This document shows, in pieces, positions 1 through 10,469 of a DNA stretch of 64,000 bases. The notes under the pieces are model-generated. The model saw only the letters and a program-made list of their open reading frames with translations. It was not told the origin of the DNA and did no database searches. Made by a program: the position numbers and the translations under genes. Where the stretch lies: the NCBI RefSeq assembly GCF_958298935.1, contig NC_084944.1:17453679-17517678 (forward strand), given 5' to 3'. The first letter of the stretch is position 1. Each line of letters begins with the position of its first letter. The stretch is from Phragmites australis (taxonomy: Eukaryota; Streptophyta; Magnoliopsida; Poales; Poaceae).

Positions 1-133
1 GAATAGATATTTCATTCGTTGATGTTGTATGTTGATTACAATTAATTAACTTGACGGAGTATAGTATGATTGTTGAATCAGCGATGTGGACCGTATTGGG
101 GTTCAGGGTTTTTTACGGTCCTGGATATATCAT

Positions 134-1620
134 TGAAAGAATCGGTGATATCCTAAGAGGGAGGTGAAATAGGATACTTAAAACTAATCGGCTCCAAAAA
201 CTTCATAAGATAAACCTATATCAATTTCTATCTAAATGTGCTCTAGATTCATCTAGTGTGTCTACCCTACCGTTCAAAAGTTTGCAACCTATAGCCAATC
301 CTAGTAAACTACTCTATGAAGGTAAATATGCAAGGATAGATTGCAAGAAGTAAATGCGGAAACATAAAAATGGTATAGAGAACAAACTCGGCACAAGGGA
401 TTTTGATCATGTGGTATCGATGGTATAAACGTCACCCCTAATCTATATTGGAGTAGCCACCTATGCTATAGCTCTCGTACGGCACCCAGTCATGACCCTT
501 GAGCTACTCAGGCCTCAAGTAGGTTGAGCCACCAAGCCACCAAGGCAAGGCCTCACCACAAGCCTCTCTTTCGATCACTTACTGCCATCTTTACTTCGGA
601 GTTTGAGCCACCAAGGCAAGGGTCTCTACGTCCACTTACAAGAGTCTTATCATAACTCCACACCAAGTCAGAGGGTCAACAAGCTCGAGTCACCAAGGCC
701 CAAGGTGCCGACGAGTCATCAAGACTCCAAGGTGCCAGTGTACCACTTAGTACAAGTTAGGATCACTTCTTGTTCTTCTCTCTAGGCAGAAAAACCTAGC
801 AACAACTCTCTCTAGGCCTATTAGCACTAATCACTCTCTAAGCATGTGCTTAATTGCCTTGAGTGATCACTTTTAGCACATTGGTGGTTTGGATGTCTTC
901 TCAAGTGTATATGAGTTTATCTGGACTCCAGCACACTGCCACACATTCAAATGGCCGAGTGGGGGGGGGGGGGGGGAGGGTATTTATAGCCTCATCCATG
1001 TGAACTAGCCATTGCCCCCACGACTCAAATTTTCTATATATGCTGGATGATCCGGTGTAAACAGATTGTACTCACTGGACTATCCGGCGTGTACATCCTC
1101 CACGAACTACCTGTTGGATCCCCACTCAAACTCAATATGAACAACAGATGCTCTAGCATGTTCACTAGCTCTATCACCGGACCATCTAGCATGTACACTT
1201 CTTCTGCCATCGAGAAATAGCACTCCTGGAAAATGCTCTGGTGTAGCCAATCTTCATTGCCGGATCATCCGGTGTGTACAACCATGCCAAATTCGCCATT
1301 GAGATCTTCTCTGGAAAAAGCATTCCAGCGCAACCATCCGGCATACACAATACCAAGCGCTGGACCATTAGGGTACAGATCCTTTGAACCTTGTTCTGAA
1401 AATGCTCTGGCACGAACAAACCTCTGAGCATCAGACCATCTGGAATGTATAATTTTCTTGAGACTTCAATTTAATCAATCTTTGTCCCAGCTACGATGGC
1501 TTCTTCATATATTGCATCCATAAGACCTATTAATCATATACTTGACAAACATGTTAATCCTATTGACTATGTTATCATTAATCACCAAAATCATATTACA
1601 AGCCCTAAGAAGGCCATGTT
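134..1620 (-). mobile_element. Sirevirus-type (Ty1/copia) LTR, inverted, solo or truncated
   Basis: Read on the minus strand this is a Sirevirus-style LTR. It ends in CTTTCA at position 134, has a TATAAATA box at 988-981, and carries repeated CCGG-containing motifs between about 1040 and 1450. The part from about 134 to 960 is the reverse complement of the plus-strand copies at 13845-14631 and 15590-16285. A GGTGATTAATGA-type motif near 1560-1600 matches the start of the 3' LTR at 47891. No gag or pol adjoins it, so it is a solo or isolated LTR. The outer 5' edge (about 1600-1625) is approximate. A G homopolymer (about 961-976) sits just upstream of the TATA box in LTR orientation. Confidence 0.75.
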
Positions 1621-2099
1621 CGCTGTAATCATGCATTATGACAGTGAGGTGGATTTGAGTAACTTCAGTGTGTCGATATAGAATTGAGTATTCCGGGAGA
1701 GATGCGGTAGGCCCAAGTGTTAGGTTGGCTATATACTCTGCTAGTCCGGCACATTAGTGGCTGATGGTGAAGGTTTTGATTCCTAGATGTCGTGAAACGG
1801 GGTGGCAGTGGGAGCTCTAGGAGCTTACATATTCAAAGTAATGGTAGGAATTGTGTCACTGGGGTTGAGACGAGGTTTTTTCCCACTGCATCCTTGTAGA
1901 AGCGAGCGATCTTGGTTCGATAGAAGTCGGCTGTAGCACCGTAGAAGCTGTTGGTGAAAATGTTATCGATGAGGAGGAGCAGGAGAGTGTGGTTCCGGTG
2001 GTTCCCTTGCGGACTAGTGCACTGGTTGAGGTAGAGATGACAAGACAAGAACATAACGATAGGGAAGATAATAAGGCCACGATGCTTGCTGATCATGGG
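1621..2099. other. No gene recognised; 5' flank of MULE
   Basis: About 480 bases between the inverted LTR and the first recognisable MULE coding sequence. Short open frames here lack family motifs. It may hold the decayed 5' end of the Mutator-like element, but I could not find a long terminal inverted repeat. Confidence 0.4.
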
Positions 2100-3734
2100 G
2101 AGTAGGATGTGGCACTTGTGGACTAGATGGAGGTAGATGATAATGAGTTCCGCACATTTGTGGACTCAAATGCAAGAATTCTAGAGGAATGGACAAATTT
2201 TGCATTGGAGAAGTTGACGGTGAACGATGGACACGAGTCGTCATGGTATTATGATTCTATCGTGGTCACCAAAGGGTAGATGTTTCATGACAAGGTCCAT
2301 CCGCAACATGTAGTGAAGAGATGCTGTTTCTCAGAGAAGAGGCAATTCAAGGTGGTAATTTTCAATTCTTGGACATACGACGTGAAATGTTTAGCGAGTT
2401 CATGAATTTTTGCCAAGGTGCGACACTGTATGGTTAGCGTCCATTGTTGAGCTGCATACTTGCAACTTCAGCCGACCTATACGTGCGCACAGGAACATGA
2501 TCGCTGATTTTATTGCAAAGGAGATGTACCTAGAGATTGTGAAGAAGACTAGTATGTCCCTATTTGGACTTATGCATGCTATTGACAACATATTTTGTGT
2601 ACAACATTTCGTATGACATGACTTAGAGAGCAAAACAGAAGGTGTTAGAGAAGAGGTTTAGCACTTATAACGACTTGTACCATAACTTACCTTCATTGCT
2701 AGAGCTTATTTAGGGGAGGAACCCAGGAACCTGCATTGCTACTCATGATTTTGTTAATCAAGATGGGGATCAAGTCCTTTAGTGGGCATTCTGATCATTT
2801 AGATGTATGATCAAGGCATTCCGACATTGCCGGCTGGTGATGTGCATAGACGGGACATTCCTCATAGAAAAATACAGGGGCCAAATACTCATAGCTATCA
2901 GGGTAGATGGTGAGAACCAGGTTTTACCTTTGGCATTTGCATTTGTGGAACGCGAGTCTACGGATAGTTGGTTGTGGTTCCTGCATTGAGTTAAGAGAGG
3001 TGTTGTTGGTAACAGGCCGAACGTGTGTGTCCTCGACGATCGCAATGCAGGCTTGTTGAACGCTATCAACACATTGCAAAGTGGTGTGGGCGGGATATTT
3101 CCATGGATAGATTTGCACAACCGTTTGTGCATGCACCATCTTGGAGCCAAATTTTTTAAACAATTCAGAAGCAAGAGGTTGATGGATCTTTTTAAGAAGT
3201 TGTGCACACAAAACCAAAGGAGGAAGTTTGATGCTATGTGGGAAGAGCTAGACAAACTAAACGGTAGGCACATGGATGATGTTTTGAAGAAGCCAGTTGT
3301 ACCCAGGGTGTAGGAGCCCGAGGACTTAGAGCCTTTACTACTTGAGCCACATAGTGTGACAAGGAGAAGAAAGGGTGGAAGGTGGGTTAAGTGTTTCTTC
3401 GACTGGATCAGACACAAATCATTAGAGAAATGGAAACTCATTGCGGACACAGATGGTTCATGTTTTGAAATTATGACAACTAACCTCACAGAGGATTACA
3501 ATCGGGGAATGAAGGGGAATAAGTCACTGCCATTGGTGGCAATTTTGGAGGGAGCCACTCATAGATCACAATTCCGAGAGCATTACAGTAATGCCTCTCT
3601 ACATATGGGCAATACGCATGTATGTACACGGAGAAGATAATGTCTTACATGGAAGAGAAGAGCAGGAGGGCCAATCCCGCAGAGTTCATGTTCTTGGTAA
3701 CCGTCAGCATGTGTTCGAGGTGATGTTGTGTGAC
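2100..3734 (+). pseudogene. Mutator-like (MULE) transposase, N-terminal and catalytic part
   Basis: Decayed MULE transposase, the enzyme that cuts and moves Mutator-type DNA transposons. Around 2410-2616 the frame resembles the N-terminal DNA-binding part of the family. At 2807-2989 lies the most diagnostic catalytic segment: CIDGTFLIEKYRGQ with the first catalytic Asp, then LPLAFAFVERESTDSW. The frame continues at 3023-3313 (DDRNAGLLNAI, MHHLGAKFFKQF) and 3356-3560 (FEIMTTNLTEDYN, LPLVAILEG), which is the usual order. Stop codons (for example 2988 and 3311) and frame changes make it non-functional. The frame is broken at 3734 by an inserted element and resumes at 5205. Antisense open frames over this segment are shadows. 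Confidence 0.85.
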
Positions 3735-5204
3735 TGAAGGTGATATACCCTAGAGGCAATCATAGAGATGATTGTATTACACGTTTATGTTCATGTACTT
3801 CTGAATAATATGTTATTCCAAGAATGACCATCGTTTACTTTGATTGGCAAGTATGTGACTTATGTATGAAACCTTTGTTTATATCATGATGTTATTCTTA
3901 GTTGATCCCTGGTCGCATATTATTGTGATGATACATAAGACCAGCACATGTATTGATTAATGATCACATTTCATGGATTATAGATATAAAGATATTAGGT
4001 TAATAATGTGGACATTTATGTTGGAGAACATAATGTTGGATACACCCACCTTAAGATACTGTTGGGATAATTATTATGATATGGTATTAGTTGGTATCTC
4101 AAATGATGTACCTGTAAGATCTTTAGACCTGAGATCGTCAATGATTCCCAGAATGTGTAGTGACATACTTTGGGGCTGCCAAACACTATTCCATAACTGG
4201 GTAGTTATAAAGGTATTTTTGAGTTTGTTATGAAACATGTCGTGGGGTGTGAGCGATCAAGATAGAATTTGCCCCTCCTTGATAACAAGAGAGATATTTT
4301 TGGGCCTCTCGAGGTAGGTGGATTGAGAAAGTGCATGGCCATGTTAATATGATTAAAGAGTTAATTCTAATGAATTCACTACTTGTTTGAGTGAATGGTC
4401 AAGCTATCACAAGGATGACACGTATCTTGCCTTGAGCTTGACTGGTATCGTGAAGCGAAGGAATCGGTGCATGTGTATATCAAGGTTCAGTCGATATGAT
4501 CTTTTGTGTATACTCAGGAGTCAACATGTCCTGCTAGGGACCACTTTGATTTCAGTTTGGAAAGGGTTTCCGAGTCATAGCCATTTGTACATGAACCTAA
4601 CGGGTCACACACTTAATGGGTTGGAATAAACATGCGAATTGGATTTATATATGGGTTTGATTGGATTGTGATCCATGAGGTGTTAGAGTCCTAAAGGGCT
4701 TCCAATGTGGGAGCCCATTAGCTAGCACATCGGCGCTCGGCATTTCCGCCTAGTACGTATGGACACCATAGAGGTGCTACTGCTATTGCAATGCTAATCT
4801 TCTCAGCGAGTTGATAGCGATGTGTTCGGGATGGGTCGTGCAGCACAACGCGACCACTTGGATCTGGTCGGAGTGCACAACACGACCAATCAGATCTGGT
4901 CGGATAGCATGACACAATCACTCAGAACTAGTCGAGGTCACGACAGACCTGATCGAGAGCACGACCACTTGCTTGGAGTTGGTCGAGGAGTGTGACCACC
5001 TGCGTGGGCTGGTCGCAGTTCTGATCGAGAAGCTGTTTGAGGAGTTTGATGCGCACGACATTGGATCGGTCTACTCCAACTCTTCTTCCGCTGCACTGCG
5101 CATCGAGTGGTAACGATCTATGACCTCCTACTAGCATGGTTTCCTAGGTGAATGTGGTAGAAATTATTTGTTTTAGGCTAGCATAGCCTACTCATTTTCC
5201 AATA
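3735..5204. mobile_element. Solo-LTR-like insertion (1470 bp) inside the MULE
   Basis: A noncoding block flanked by a perfect 5-bp duplication, GTGAC at 3730-3734 and 5205-5209. It begins TGAAGGTGATATACCCTAG and ends TTTTCCAATA, so the usual TG...CA ends have decayed to TG...TA. Deleting the block and one GTGAC joins the two MULE halves in frame, which independently supports the borders. Length, 5-bp duplication and lack of coding capacity fit a solo LTR. The CCCTAGAGGCAAT-type start resembles LTRs I know from grass retroelements, but I cannot name the family. The part around 4800-5030 has short repeats built on a CTGGTCG word. Confidence 0.75.
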
Positions 5205-5740
5205 GTGACAAGAGCGGACTAGGTATCGGAAGACAAGAAATTACAATGGAATGCAGGTTGTGGCCAGCGTACAAGGGTGACTTCATATGCAACAAGCCAT
5301 CACTGATGCATTTGCCTTGCTCTCATGTGCTAGCTTGTTGCGTGAAGGGCAACATAGAGTCAGAGTATTTCGTGTTATTGTACTACAACAAGGAAACCGT
5401 AGAAATTAATTGGGCCAGCGAGTTGCTTGGGTGGTGGGCGGTAAAGGACTTCACGAAGCCGCCTAAAAATGGCTCGTCTTGGATTCCAGATCCAAACAAC
5501 AAGGTTGACACAAAGGAGTGATGGAAGACTCAGCGTATCAGGAATGATATGGATGATGCTGAGGGATCAAGAGTGCACAAGGAGTGACTGGTATGCGAAG
5601 GTACGCATTCGAGGGGGTAGTGCAATCAGTGTATCCCATGGACACTCTTGTGTCAGTTGAGCAAGTAAGACGTGTCCCAGTCCGCAAGTCGAAGAAGAAG
5701 AAAAACCCTTCGAATGAGCCTCGTATTTGAAGTATGTCGT
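5205..5740 (+). pseudogene. MULE transposase C-terminal part with SWIM zinc finger
   Basis: Continuation of the same MULE transposase after the 3735-5204 insertion. Residues read from 5246 include CNKPSLMHLPCSHVLACC, a SWIM-type zinc finger (CxC...CxH class) that lies C-terminal to the catalytic domain in MULE proteins. The segment around 5400-5500 (INWASELLGWW) follows as in relatives. The frame stops at 5519-5521, earlier than a normal C-terminus, and frameshifted similarity appears to continue to about 5730. Non-functional. Confidence 0.8.
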
Positions 5741-5779
5741 GATTGCTGGATGGTGCCATAAGTTTGTAATGTTCATCAG

Positions 5780-6070
5780 ACTATGTATTCAACTCTTGTA
5801 ATATTGGCACATTGTTGTGTTATGTAATATTCGGACAATGTGAGTATGTGTTGTAATATTTGGATCATGTTGTATTATTTATTATTTAGAGTATCAGACA
5901 ACCTGAGTATGTGATATAATATTTGGATCATGATGTATTTTATATTTTTTGAACTACCGGTCAACCTGAGTATGTGGTGTAATATTTGGACCATGTTGTA
6001 ATATTTGGACCATTTTTGTTACGTAGTATTTGATTATCTGACCGTTTGTTGTAATATTATGAACTGCTGT
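5780..6070. repeat. Imperfect AT-rich tandem repeats downstream of MULE
   Basis: The phrase GTAATATTTGGATCATGTTG recurs in variant form four to five times with companion phrases such as AACCTGAGTATGTG, giving a degenerate period of roughly 60-80 bp. It lies directly after the MULE coding end and is probably part of its 3' untranslated region. Confidence 0.6.
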
Positions 6071-6211
6071 GATTATTCATAATTTGTTGTACATAATTTT
6101 TTTCTTGTAATACTTTGTTTCATTTAAGTATTATTCTTTAAGTTATATTTCATTGGAGTTCACTTTTTATTTTGCATATTCTGCGTTGCATTATCTTTTT
6201 TGCTTCTATGT

Positions 6212-6740
6212 ATGGAGCTCATTGACCCGGTGATCGATGCGACACATCAAACACACTAGGAGGGTTGACCAGCATTGGATCATGAGGTAATAAGTTCGAT
6301 CATTATATGTTTGTTGTTGTGAATCACCCGATATTTTACTATTATTCTTTATTTTTTGTAGATTGAGGGCATTGGGTCTCCTTCCGGTGGCGTATCTCCT
6401 CAACCCGACTAGGGATCGTGCCTCACAGATTCCACTTGACCAGGCACTGCTGTCTGCACTGGTCAACTGCTAGAGGCCGGAGACGCACAGTTTTCAGTTG
6501 CCCATAGGTGAGATGACTGACATGCTGTAGGATGTCTCCGGGCTTCTGGGTTTTCCCTTAAAGCGGGGACTGCAGCGTTCGGTCCAAACTTGCACACCGA
6601 GTGGAGGGACGAGCTCCTTGCTAGATTCGATGGAGTCATCCCTGTGAGTCAGTTGAGTAGGTGGGCTTCAACTTGAACCATGGTCCATAAAAGGCCTTGG
6701 TCGAGCAGTTCTAGGCGAGCCACCCCACACCTGACTCAGA
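6212..6740 (+). pseudogene. Plant-mobile-domain (PMD-like) gene fragment
   Basis: From 6212 the plus strand reads MELIDPVIDATH, and after a gap that looks like a short intron (about 6285-6360) it reads fragments such as LGLLPVAYLLNPTRDRASQIPLD and, after 6500, LGFPLKRG-like and ELLARFDGVIP-like phrases across changing frames. These are landmarks of the plant mobile domain family, which is linked to MULEs and to some retrotransposons. Several stops and frameshifts show it is dead. It follows the MULE SWIM domain in the same orientation, so it may be cargo of the same element or a separate old insertion. Confidence 0.6.
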
Positions 6741-6932
6741 GGACTGGAGAGTGTGATGAAACCTAGAGGCGTACCTACTGTGGCTGTTCGGGTGGATCCT
6801 CTTCACCAGCATGCATGCCAAAAATAGACTTTTCAGAATTAGACTATTCAGACATAGCCTTGCCAGGGGTAGCATTTTCTGACTCTAGTTTTCTAGGGAA
6901 ATCTCCATGGACTCAGTCCAGCACTAATTTTC

Positions 6933-6943
6933 TATATAAATAG
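6933..6943 (+). promoter_or_regulatory. TATA box for the GRF zinc-finger gene
   Basis: The sequence TATATAAATAG lies 54-64 bases upstream of the ATG at 6997. A start site about 30 bases downstream would give a short CA-rich leader ending in AAAAATGG, a good plant initiation context. Confidence 0.55.
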
Positions 6944-6996
6944 CAGCCTAGGAGAAAATTTGTCACAACAAACTAAAGCCTTCTCCTCTCACAAAA

Positions 6997-7306
6997 ATGG
7001 CCTCTGATCCTCCCCCGAAGAAGTCAATGTTGGACCTTTTGCCTGCTTGGGTCGAAGTTCCGCTATGCTGGTGTGAAGACTTGTGTAGGTTAGAAAGTCC
7101 AACAACTTCTCGGACACCTATGGCAGGAAGTTCTTCATGTGCTCCAACTATGAGTATGACCCACCGGAGGGTAGCATCCAGGGTCGCTATCGTAACTCAC
7201 ATATTGTAGAACTAAAACACCACTTACTAATTTTTCCTTATTTCCTAGTTTCCACCACCACTATGCGACTTCATATAGTGGATCGATAATAAGCAAAGTG
7301 AAGTAG
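6997..7306 (+). pseudogene. GRF-type zinc-finger protein, 5' part, cut by CACTA
   Basis: Begins MASDPPPKKSMLDLLP and has a GRF-class zinc finger: the CWCEDLC pair, then, after a one-base frame change near 7120, YGRKFFMCSNYEYDPPEG with the next Cys. A GT-AG intron of 57 bp appears at 7192-7248; joining across it gives PPPLCDFI and WIDNKQSE in frame, with one stop (TAG) between them. GRF fingers bind single-stranded nucleic acid in characterised proteins. In grasses many such genes travel with transposons, so a host role should not be assumed. The gene is split at 7306/7307 by a CACTA element and resumes at 9148. Confidence 0.7.
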
Positions 7307-9144
7307 CACTACGTAAGAAACCATCAAAGAAGACAAGTCATTAGTGACGGCTGCTCAGTACGTGTCACTAATGCACTATTAGTGACGGGTAAAATTACAA
7401 CCCATCACTAATGTCTGTCCTGGGTTAGGACTCAGCCAAGACCTGTCACTAATGAGGGGTCATTAGTGACGGTGAGGGAACAACCTGTCACTAAAGATAG
7501 TAGTGACGGGTCACCTCAAAACTCGTCACTAAGGATAGAGTCATTAGTGACGGGTAGAGAGAGCACACTCATCAATGACGGGTGACCTCAAAGCTCGTCA
7601 TTAATGATGGAGTCATTAGTAATGGGGAGAGAGTACACTCATTAGTGACCGGTGACCTCAAAGCTCATGACTAATGTTGGAGTCATTAGTGATGGGTAGA
7701 GATAGCACACTCATTAGTAGCGGGTTACCTAAAGTCCCATCACTAATGAGTCAGTCATTAGTGATGGGTAGAGAGGGCATGCTCATTAGTGACGGGAGAT
7801 AAAAAATTCAGAGTTTCATTTTTCTATATGCATGCGGTACAAAAATCATCACGTTACTAATGGCTAACTCATCAGTGATGGACCTTTAGGTGACCCGTCA
7901 CTAATGATTGGTCGGATCACGAGTCATTGCTAGTCGGGTAAAAAATTCATAACTTTTTTATACTAACTCAGATGTGGAAAACTTTATATGAAAATTATAG
8001 CCCTCGATGAGGTCTACATTTTTGTAGTTGATCACTTTTTTATTTGAAGCCATATAGATGCACAAATAAATATATAAATATTGTCAAAGGAATCACACAT
8101 AGGGCCACAAAACTGAAGTGTTGGATCTAGTGTAAAACTAGTAAGAATCATTGAAAATGACACACATAGGGTCACAAAGTTGAAAATTGCAAATTCAAAT
8201 ATTTTTATCATGAGTTTGGTAACTTGGATTGATGAAACGTTTATGCAGCACTAAATTTCAGATGGAACACTATATCTCCAAAAATTTCTAGGCAAATTGG
8301 AGAAGGTCAATTTTTGACGAAAAACTTTATGGTCCTGTTGAGGGTCTTTCAAGCCTTTTTTGGGTCAAAAAGGTATAGGTTTGAAGACGTGTATTTTTTT
8401 TTCCCGGATGCGCCATCTTGTTAGCTTCGAAAGTAGAGGTCAAACATCGAAATTTGATTCCGTATGCAAAAGTTATGGTTGTTTTACTGAATAATGCACG
8501 AGTTAGATACAAAGTTTTTCATACGGAGTCGGATGAAGACAAACTTTATATGAACATTGTAGAACTTGGTGAGATCTACAACTTTGTAGTTGATAAAATT
8601 TTCATTTAAGATCATTTAGCAAAATTATAACCCTTAATAAAATTTGGTAAAATTAGTCATTAGTGACGGGTCATGGTTATCATGCGCTACTAATGACCTT
8701 TGAAAAAGAAAGATAAATATCCGGTTTCTATCATAACTATGTGATAGCAGAGGTGTTAAGGTGGCTACAAGCGTGAGGAGGAGGTCGCGGGTTCGATTCC
8801 CATTGAATGCAAACTTGAAAACAATGTGAAAAAAGCGTAGCTTGTGAGGCATATGGGATGGGCTTGCGTTGGGATGCCTCGGGTGAAAAAATATTTTATT
8901 GACTTTTTTGTATCCAAAAAATATGAAATATGTTCATCGGTCATTAGTGATGGATCAAGATTACAATCCGTCACTAATGTTTAGTCAATAGTGACGGGTC
9001 ACAATTACGACCCATCATTAATGACTGAACATTAGTGACGGGTCATGGTTATGACTTATTAGTGAAATGATAAGAGTGATGGGTATAGGACCTGTCACTA
9101 ATGCCGGCTATTACCTGTCACTAATGATTTTTTTTCACATAGTG
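7307..9144. mobile_element. Non-autonomous CACTA element, 1838 bp
   Basis: Starts CACTACGTAAGAAA and ends TTTCACATAGTG, so the terminal CACTA/TAGTG motifs are intact. It is flanked by the 3-bp duplication TAG (7304-7306 and 9145-9147), as expected for En/Spm-type elements. Both ends carry subterminal arrays of the word CATTAGTGACGGGT and its complement, dense at 7330-7800 and 8930-9130. No transposase motif is visible, so it must have been moved in trans. The interior (7930-8630) is AT-rich without recognisable coding. A tRNA-like segment lies at about 8741-8800. Confidence 0.9.
8741..8800 (+). other. tRNA-like Pol III promoter boxes inside CACTA
   Basis: GGTTCGATTCC at 8790-8800 is a perfect match to the Pol III B-box consensus. 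About 40-50 bases upstream, ATAGCAGAGGTG resembles an A box. The flanking bases do not fold into a full acceptor stem by eye, so this is not called a tRNA gene. It is more likely the head of a tRNA-derived SINE or a captured tRNA fragment. Confidence 0.45.
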
Positions 9145-9147
9145 TAG

Positions 9148-9398
9148 ATGTGTTCCTCCTGCACACATAATACTGGGCAGCATGGAGACGATTCTATGAA
9201 ATGAAAGCCAACGAGAGGAGAGAGGGGACCCACAAATGCCTATAGGAGGAAGAGCAGAGGAGGAGAGAGGAGCAGAACTGCCTCAAGGCAGAGGCGTGTG
9301 AGGCAGAGAGGGAGCAGAAGCATGAGAAGGCATGTCAGGCTCGTGAAGCTAGATCTGAGGCGACGATGGAGGGAAAGTACCCACACTGCACTCAATAG
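9148..9398 (+). pseudogene. GRF zinc-finger gene, 3' part with coiled coil
   Basis: After the CACTA element the gene continues as a charged stretch rich in Glu, Arg and Ala (for example EEREEQNCLKAEACEAEREQ around 9250-9320) and ends in KYPHCTQ followed by TAG near 9396. A coiled coil ending in a KGKYP-like tail is what I recall for this grass family of GRF proteins. The frame differs from that just before the insertion and has stops near the junction, so the gene is a pseudogene. Confidence 0.55.
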
Positions 9399-10469
9399 AG
9401 TGTCAGTAGTAATCGGCTAGTTTCAATTCTCTAAGACATGTAAGGTTTAGAATTAGCACATGTCTAGGTTAGTTTCAAAATTGCACCATACATGCCAATA
9501 TTGTCATTACTTTTTGTGTGTGCCTTATTTAAATTCCCCAAGACATGCTAGGTTTGTCATCGGTACATGCCTATGGTGTAGTGAAAAATGTACCGAACAT
9601 GCTACCATCGTTGTTACAGTCATGTATGGTCTGTGGTGGTTCCTGCACTTCAATATTTCAATAATACATGCAATATTGTTTAGTTCTGACATATACATTG
9701 ACTTTTGCTCTACTTGTGCCTCATTAATTGATTATTCCAACAGGTCTCTAGTTGGCACTCCGCGTATCGACAGGTACCTATTCTTGCAATTTTTTAAATT
9801 TAGCTATTATTTTTAAAAAATTTCAATAAAATATTATTATTAAAAAATCTCAACTAGCTAGCTGCTTATCCTAATTAAAATTACAACATAATCCAACTTC
9901 TTCCGTCCAGGCTGCCTGCACTATGTAAGGGTATGTTTGTTGCTCACATGTTTTAGACTGGTCCGTATCTATGAGCTAGACTCATCTCAGTCAGGTTGAG
10001 TGCATGCAGTAGCAATTTATTTGGTTACTAATATTTGTTCAGCCTAATTGAGAAGATATGGTGTTTACTCATACGAAGACATATTGTATGAAATAAAAAT
10101 GTACAAACAAGTGTTACCATGACATTTATTTTATGCATTATACTATTATAATCATTAGTTTCTCTTATTAAGCCTTAATATTCTTCAAACTACAATAATA
10201 TTACTTAATATGTACTAATCACATATTAATAACATCATTAGCTGGGCACCGGACTGTATCCAATGAGCCTAGCTCTGCAGAAACACCCGAATTCCACGTA
10301 TCTGAAAAGTCAATTTGAGTGCATGTATTTGCATCCCAAGAACCATACTCAGAATGGCTTGCAGACAACCAAACATCTATTACATGCATCTCATGAACCA
10401 GATTGAGTGCCGCATAGGTATCGCAATATGAGCTTGACAAGGGCCTAGTGCTTGTCATGTGGCGCGTGC
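9399..10469. other. Gene-poor AT-rich region
   Basis: No convincing gene. An open frame at 9460-9816 (118 codons) has Cys-rich and hydrophobic stretches but no family motif, and its composition looks like chance in AT-rich DNA or the 3' untranslated part of the GRF gene. The only notable structure is a 79-bp sequence shared with the thaumatin-like gene's 3' flank (9850-9928). Confidence 0.5.
9850..9928 (+). repeat. 79-bp copy of thaumatin-like gene 3'-flank sequence
   Basis: Matches 18794-18872 over 79 bases with three differences seen by eye, in the same orientation. Similarity stops abruptly on both sides. The partner lies about 140-220 bases downstream of the stop codon of the thaumatin-like gene, probably in its 3' untranslated region. 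Confidence 0.85.

Noticed and set aside
2779..3489. 236-codon minus-strand open frame
   Set aside because: It is antisense to the MULE transposase, whose plus-strand motifs are unambiguous; the minus-strand translation has no recognisable domain.
8741..8800. A functional tRNA gene
   Set aside because: The B box is perfect, but no complete cloverleaf or acceptor pairing could be drawn by eye; kept only as a tRNA-like segment.
9460..9816. 118-codon plus-strand frame as a new small protein
   Set aside because: No motif, AT-rich, follows a pseudogene 3' end; considered chance.
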